Positions 62,654-64,000 of a DNA stretch of 64,000 bases are shown piece by piece. A program made the translations under genes and the position numbers. Numbering within the stretch: position 1 is the first letter of the stretch; the number at the start of each line of letters is the position of its first letter. The notes under the pieces were generated by a model, which did not search any database, had not been told where the DNA came from, and saw nothing but the letters and a program-made list of their open reading frames with translations. Location of the stretch: positions 124,001 through 188,000 of the forward strand of contig NKIY01000010.1 of assembly GCA_002256345.1 (NCBI GenBank), given 5' to 3'. The stretch comes from Bradyrhizobiaceae bacterium PARB1. Its GTDB lineage: Bacteria; Pseudomonadota; Alphaproteobacteria; Rhizobiales; Xanthobacteraceae.

Positions 62654-63328
62654 ATGCAAGCGCGGCCGCGGGCAATAGGCCTGACAGTCCTTCTGTTTCT
62701 GATTGCTCAGGTCATAACTGTGCCCGGCGGAGCTGCAGAACGGATATTCGAATTTGCAATCGCCGCCCAGCCGCTTTCCTCGGCACTTGCGCGCTACGGC
62801 GATGTCACGGGCAAAGAGGCGCTTTACGAAAGCGGCCTCATTGATCGACGGATGTCGGGTGGGTTCGATGGTCAAGCGACGCCAATGGCGGCGTTGAAAC
62901 AGCTATTGGTCGGGACAGGCTTGGCGGCTCGCTTCGTTGCCGAAGGCACTTTCATTCTCGAATTGGTTCTAGACAACCCAACTGCGCCGACTTCGGCGAA
63001 TAGGCGCTATCACGCGCTGGTTCAGCAGGACTTGCTCGAAATCCTCTGCGGACTGCCTGAGGCAAAGCCGGGCCAGTACCGGCTCGTCATCGCGATCTGG
63101 ATCGCCCCGGACGGTACAGTGCAGGATATGCTGAGAATCGGAGGTGTCGGTAGCCTCGAGACCGATGCCTTGGTCGATCGTACACTCCGTGCCATGCGCT
63201 TTCGCGAGCCACCCCCCTCGAATTTCATTCAACCGATCCGTTTGCTGTTGAGGCAGCACTGGCCCGCTGCCGCGACCGACTGTGCGGCCGTTGACGCTCG
63301 CCCTGCGACGCGAGGGGGCGCTAGGTGA
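62654..63328 (+). CDS. STN-domain / TonB-like periplasmic protein
   Basis: About 224 residues. A signal-anchor (MQARPRAIGLTVLLFLIAQVI) leads to an STN domain (FEFAIAAQPLSSALARYGDVTGKEALYESGLI then GTGLAARFVAEGTF), the fold found in secretins and signalling TonB receptors. The C-terminal half (QYRLVIAIWIAPDGTVQDMLRIGG) resembles a TonB C-terminal domain. An ATG at 62597 would add 19 residues. It overlaps the sigma factor gene by four bases, so it is probably part of its signalling chain. Confidence 0.82.
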   Translation: MQARPRAIGLTVLLFLIAQVITVPGGAAERIFEFAIAAQPLSSALARYGDVTGKEALYESGLIDRRMSGGFDGQATPMAALKQLLVGTGLAARFVAEGTFILELVLDNPTAPTSANRRYHALVQQDLLEILCGLPEAKPGQYRLVIAIWIAPDGTVQDMLRIGGVGSLETDALVDRTLRAMRFREPPPSNFIQPIRLLLRQHWPAAATDCAAVDARPATRGGAR

Positions 63329-63837
63329 GCGGGTTCGCCAAAACGATCATGCGCCGGCTGTTTAGTGAAGATTATGATGATCTCAGGCGTCGCCTCGCGC
63401 ATCGTCTGGGTTCTGCCGATCTCGCCAATGAGGCCATGCATGAGGCGTGGATTCGTTTGGCCACGGCTAAGAAAACACCTGCGATCGAGCAGCCAGAGCA
63501 TTATCTTTTTCGTGTGGCCATGAATGCCGCCACCGATCAGCACCGGAAGGAAGCTCGGCACAGACGGAGTGTCGAGCTCGATCTCGCGCTTGAGATTGCC
63601 GATGAGCGGCCAACGCCCGAAGAAGAGCTGATCGCGCGGGCCGAGATCGATCTATTTGACACCATCGTGGCCGAGCTACCGCCGCGGCAGCGTACGATCT
63701 TCCTGGCGGCGCGTGTCGGCAATATATCGCACGACGTTATTGCCAAGCAGATGCGGATCACGCGCCGTACGGTTGCCAGGGAATTGGTGCGCGCCCACGA
63801 ATATTGTTTGTCTCGCTGCAAAGAATTGATGGGCTAA
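63325..63837 (+). CDS. ECF sigma factor (FecI-like)
   Basis: Sigma-70-family factor of 170 residues with region 2 (LRRRLAHRLGSADLANEAMHEAWIRL) and region 4 (LPPRQRTIFLAARVGNISHDVIAKQMRITRRTVARELVRA). Start GTG at 63325 overlaps the STN gene (GTGA). A FecR-like gene follows 99 bases on, the classic order for iron- or ligand-responsive cell-surface signalling. A TonB-dependent receptor is expected beyond the window. Confidence 0.92.
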   Translation: MSGFAKTIMRRLFSEDYDDLRRRLAHRLGSADLANEAMHEAWIRLATAKKTPAIEQPEHYLFRVAMNAATDQHRKEARHRRSVELDLALEIADERPTPEEELIARAEIDLFDTIVAELPPRQRTIFLAARVGNISHDVIAKQMRITRRTVARELVRAHEYCLSRCKELMG

Positions 63838-63936
63838 GTGTCACATTTTGTCCGGTGGATACGTCTGACTCTTGTGGAATCGATAGAGCAACGCGGGGCC
63901 GGGCGAGCCACCGCGATTAGCACGGTATGACGACAG

Positions 63937-64000
63937 ATGAGCGAGCAACATAAGTCCAATCTTAGTGTGATCGAGCAGGAGGCCATCGCCTGGATTCAGA
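63937..64000 (+). CDS. FecR-like anti-sigma regulator (N-terminal fragment, cut by window edge)
   Basis: Only 21 codons are visible, reading MSEQHKSNLSVIEQEAIAWI. The EAIAW segment is how FecR-type proteins usually begin, and the position just after an ECF sigma gene fits. There is too little sequence for certainty. Confidence 0.6.
   Translation, partial: MSEQHKSNLSVIEQEAIAWIQ

Overview
The window is GC-rich, densely packed chromosomal DNA of an alphaproteobacterium. It most resembles the Bradyrhizobium / Rhodopseudomonas / Afipia group (inference). The grounds are an Omp25/31-like porin, many orphan Bug-type solute receptors, a single-chain acyl-CoA carboxylase, and intergenic palindromes of a style I associate with that group. 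I see no rRNA, tRNA, CRISPR array, transposase or phage gene. The content is almost entirely catabolic: uptake receptors, CoA-thioester chemistry, flavin hydroxylases, and one local regulator per cluster.

Layout. (1) 1-2110: a LysR regulator cut by the left edge, divergent from a Bug receptor that ends in a perfect 14-bp hairpin. (2) 2111-10128: a GntR regulator with a 3-hydroxyisobutyrate-dehydrogenase-like enzyme and an alpha/beta hydrolase on the minus strand, divergent from a complete liv-type ABC importer plus a carboxymuconolactone-decarboxylase-like protein. A nested 39-bp dyad lies between them. (3) 10273-25170: acyl-CoA degradation genes (enoyl-CoA hydratase, class III CoA transferase, acyl-CoA synthetase, two acyl-CoA dehydrogenases, two unusual SDRs, GST, DsbA/HCCA-isomerase-like protein, nitronate monooxygenase) with AraC and HxlR regulators. 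Three copies of one palindrome (AGTTCTA-AAA-TAGAACT) mark promoters across it. (4) 25543-38300: a seven-gene minus-strand operon (amidohydrolase, CobW-type GTPase, complete dipeptide-type ABC importer), divergent from a MocR regulator, then a TauE/SafE exporter, a SnoaL-like protein and a DadA/PuuB-like amine oxidase.

(5) 38301-45880 is an accessory and partly decayed stretch. It holds remnants of an AraC regulator and a gamma-glutamyltransferase, then a CsoR-type metal sensor with a textbook G/C-tract operator. After that come two unknown small genes, a riboswitch-like leader that can hide a Shine-Dalgarno sequence, a non-canonical NRAMP transporter, and a porin that fuses two beta-barrel domains. 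(6) 45883-52858: an IclR regulator with a three-half-site operator, then a single-chain biotin-dependent acyl-CoA carboxylase, a 3-hydroxyacyl-CoA dehydrogenase and a Bug receptor. (7) 52931-62373: a second IclR regulator flanked by two matching candidate operators. They serve a Bug + flavin monooxygenase unit (minus) and a monooxygenase / ThDP-enzyme / Bug / monooxygenase unit (plus), probably the breakdown of an aromatic or heteroaromatic acid. (8) 62597-64000: an STN-domain protein, an ECF sigma factor and the start of a FecR-like anti-sigma factor, i.e. a cell-surface signalling module that continues off the right edge.

The most promising unexplained signals are the SD-sequestering leader at 40543-40623, the three-copy palindrome regulon at 11.3, 16.4 and 18.6 kb, and the regulator/operator pairs around the GntR, MocR and two IclR genes.
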